This document shows positions 62,636 to 64,000 of a stretch of DNA of 64,000 nucleotides, piece after piece. The notes beneath the pieces are model-generated. The model was not told where the DNA came from. It made no database searches and saw only the letters and a program-made list of their open reading frames with translations. Location: contig JANQFK010000060.1 of NCBI GenBank assembly GCA_028277885.1, positions 39,628 through 103,627 of the forward strand, read 5' to 3'. The stretch's first letter is position 1; each line of letters begins with the position of its first letter. Made by a program: the position numbers and the translations under genes. The DNA is from Myxococcota bacterium (GTDB lineage: Bacteria; Myxococcota_A; UBA9160; UBA6930).

Positions 62636-63990
62636 GCCCCGTCGTCGGGCCCCTCGTCGCCCGGCCCGCTGCACGCCCCGGCGAGGGCGCCGGCGAGGAA
62701 CACGTGGAAGGAGGCGAGGAAGCCGTTCGGGATCTGGTCCGCGGCGTGCAGCGCCGCGATCAGCGCGACCGCGCCCACCACCACGGCGTCGCGTAGTTCC
62801 CGCAGGCGCCGGGCGTGGAGCACCGCGAGCGCGATCGGGGCGAGGATCAGCCCGAAGGCGCCGACGAAGCCGATCAGGCCCTGGGAGCCGAGGCGGATGA
62901 TCCAGAAGCCGTCCGTGGCCGTCACGTCGTCGCCGGTCTCGGGGTCGAAGATGCGGTTGCGGCCGAAGCTTCCCCAGCCGAGCAGGGGCCGCTCGCCCGC
63001 CTTCGCGAGCAGTCGGTCCTCGTTCTCGAAGCGGAAGGCGAGGGACTGGGCGCGGTCGGGATCGATGCGGCCGGCGAGGGCCGTGAGCGGTCCGGTCGGG
63101 AACACGTCCGTGGCGCGCAGGACCGGGTAGGCGAGGACGGCCGCCGCGATGGCGAGGGCGGCGGCGAGCTGGGGAAGCGGACGCAGCAGCACCGCGACGG
63201 GAGCGAGAAGAGCGCTCAGCACGATGGCGCCGAGGCTCTTGCACAGCACGAGCACGCCGCCCAGCCCCGCCGCCGGCAGCAGCATGGGGACGCGTGCGAT
63301 GCGCAGCCGCGCGCGCCAGAGGCCCAGCGCGGCGACCACGCAGCTCGCCAGGAACAGGCCCAGCGCGAGGCCGTGCTCCATCAGCACCATCGGTCGCCAG
63401 CCACCGAAGCGCAGGGTCTGCTCGAAGGAGTGCTGGTGGTAGCCGTACAGGAGCCGGTGGATCTGCGGGCTGAGCCGGACCTCCAGCAGCACCAGGGGGA
63501 CGTAGAGCACTCCCGCCACGACCATCAGCGCGAGCAGCTCCCGCAGCTCGCGGGGACGGCGGAACAGGGAGAAGCCCAGCAGCGCGGGGAGCACGAGGTC
63601 GAGCAGCTGCATGGTGGCGAAGGAGACCGAGTCGTAGAGCGTCATGCCGGGGACGACGAGGGGCCCGTAGCGCAGCGGCGACGCGTTCCCGAGCCCCGTG
63701 GCGAGCGCGCCGGCCACGAGCAGCCCGCCGAGGGCCAGCAGGGCCGCCCCCGAGGGACCGCCGATCCGCAGTCGCGCCGGGCGCAGACCGACGAGGAACA
63801 CGAAGGCGCACAGCAGCGCGAGCCGCTCGCGGTCCACGGCCGGCACGCCGGGCAGGTCGAAGCTGCGGCCCACGGGCAGCAGCAGGTGGCCGCCCAGCAG
63901 GATCAGCGTCGCGGCGAGCGGCGGGCGCAGGGTGAGGGCGAGCCCCAGGGAGATGGGGATCCAGATCAGAAGCGCGAGATCGGCGAGCAT
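62599..63990 (-). CDS. O-antigen ligase / polysaccharide polymerase-like membrane protein
   Basis: 463 aa from ATG 63990 with about twelve membrane helices (IPISLGLALTLRPPLAATLI, LLLVLCKSLGAIVLSALLA-type). A large outer loop includes FENEDRLLAKAGERPLLGWG and SFGRNRIFDPETGDDVTATD, the Wzy/WaaL-like GW(G)xF region. It would polymerise or ligate the exported repeat units. The gene is complete in the window, ten bases from the end. Confidence 0.85.
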   Translation of the reverse strand: MLADLALLIWIPISLGLALTLRPPLAATLILLGGHLLLPVGRSFDLPGVPAVDRERLALLCAFVFLVGLRPARLRIGGPSGAALLALGGLLVAGALATGLGNASPLRYGPLVVPGMTLYDSVSFATMQLLDLVLPALLGFSLFRRPRELRELLALMVVAGVLYVPLVLLEVRLSPQIHRLLYGYHQHSFEQTLRFGGWRPMVLMEHGLALGLFLASCVVAALGLWRARLRIARVPMLLPAAGLGGVLVLCKSLGAIVLSALLAPVAVLLRPLPQLAAALAIAAAVLAYPVLRATDVFPTGPLTALAGRIDPDRAQSLAFRFENEDRLLAKAGERPLLGWGSFGRNRIFDPETGDDVTATDGFWIIRLGSQGLIGFVGAFGLILAPIALAVLHARRLRELRDAVVVGAVALIAALHAADQIPNGFLASFHVFLAGALAGACSGPGDEGPDDGAQPSRRVRTHSR

Positions 63991-64000
63991 CGTGGGCGCC

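Overview
The window is GC-rich, SD- and overlap-driven bacterial DNA. It reads like a deltaproteobacterial or Myxococcota-type chromosome, probably an uncultured lineage. Supporting signs are a giant secreted protein with thrombospondin-type-3 and Myxococcus-like cysteine repeats and a Cys-Gly/TM/Arg C-terminus, two PEP-CTERM proteins, an ASPIC/UnbV FG-GAP lipoprotein, a tungsten-type aldehyde ferredoxin oxidoreductase and a P450. The taxonomic call is inference. No rRNA, tRNA, CRISPR array, integrase or transposase was recognised.

Layout. 1-2721: tail of a P450, then a leftward four-gene operon (ArsR regulator, SRPBCC, DUF899, lipoprotein hydrolase). 2784-4360: a coiled-coil-like remnant and an ammonium transporter. 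4361-9515: a visibly lower-GC stretch of decayed genes, including a CBS pseudogene with two lesions, a 34-aa zinc-ribbon ORF, a hybrid sensor kinase and a membrane protein with a C-terminal zinc ribbon. 9504-15159: lipoprotein, START-domain protein, long zinc dehydrogenase and an OmpR-type/AAA/TPR regulator divergent from a 1920-aa surface protein (15462-21224). 21330-25658: D-aminoacylase-like amidohydrolase, a CuA-less Cox2-like lipoprotein and an FG-GAP/UnbV lipoprotein.

25739-29488: a promoter-headed operon of LsrF-type thiolase/aldolase, LsrE-like epimerase and a class II aldolase-SDR fusion, ending in tandem hairpins. 29700-34720: acyltransferase plus glycosyltransferase pair, a D-2-hydroxyacid dehydrogenase, and a PH-domain/membrane-protein pair. 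34777-37151: a UbiB-type kinase translationally coupled to a diiron-like helical protein. 37282-46043: DedA-like protein, PEP-CTERM proteins, PhoD-like phosphatase, FkbM methyltransferase, MoaD-like protein with aldehyde ferredoxin oxidoreductase, and an acyl-CoA synthetase.

46078-51958: a hybrid kinase divergent from a tightly coupled TetR/diiron/acyl-CoA dehydrogenase/unknown operon with a palindrome over the start codon. 52089-63990: a polysaccharide region containing a GH-like secreted protein, O-acyltransferase, Wzx-like flippase, methyltransferase, undecaprenyl-phosphate sugar transferase, GT4, WecG/TagA, GT2 and an O-antigen-ligase-like polymerase. The PEP-CTERM proteins nearby fit the known association of exosortase systems with exopolysaccharide loci, but no exosortase is in the window.

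Two recurring architectural traits stand out. Genes within operons overlap by 4 nt (GTGA/ATGA), and five convergent pairs overlap at their 3' ends, two of them sharing a CTAG as reciprocal TAG stops. Several solitary or operon-first genes lack a Shine-Dalgarno sequence and have a -10-like hexamer a few bases before the start, which suggests leaderless transcripts.
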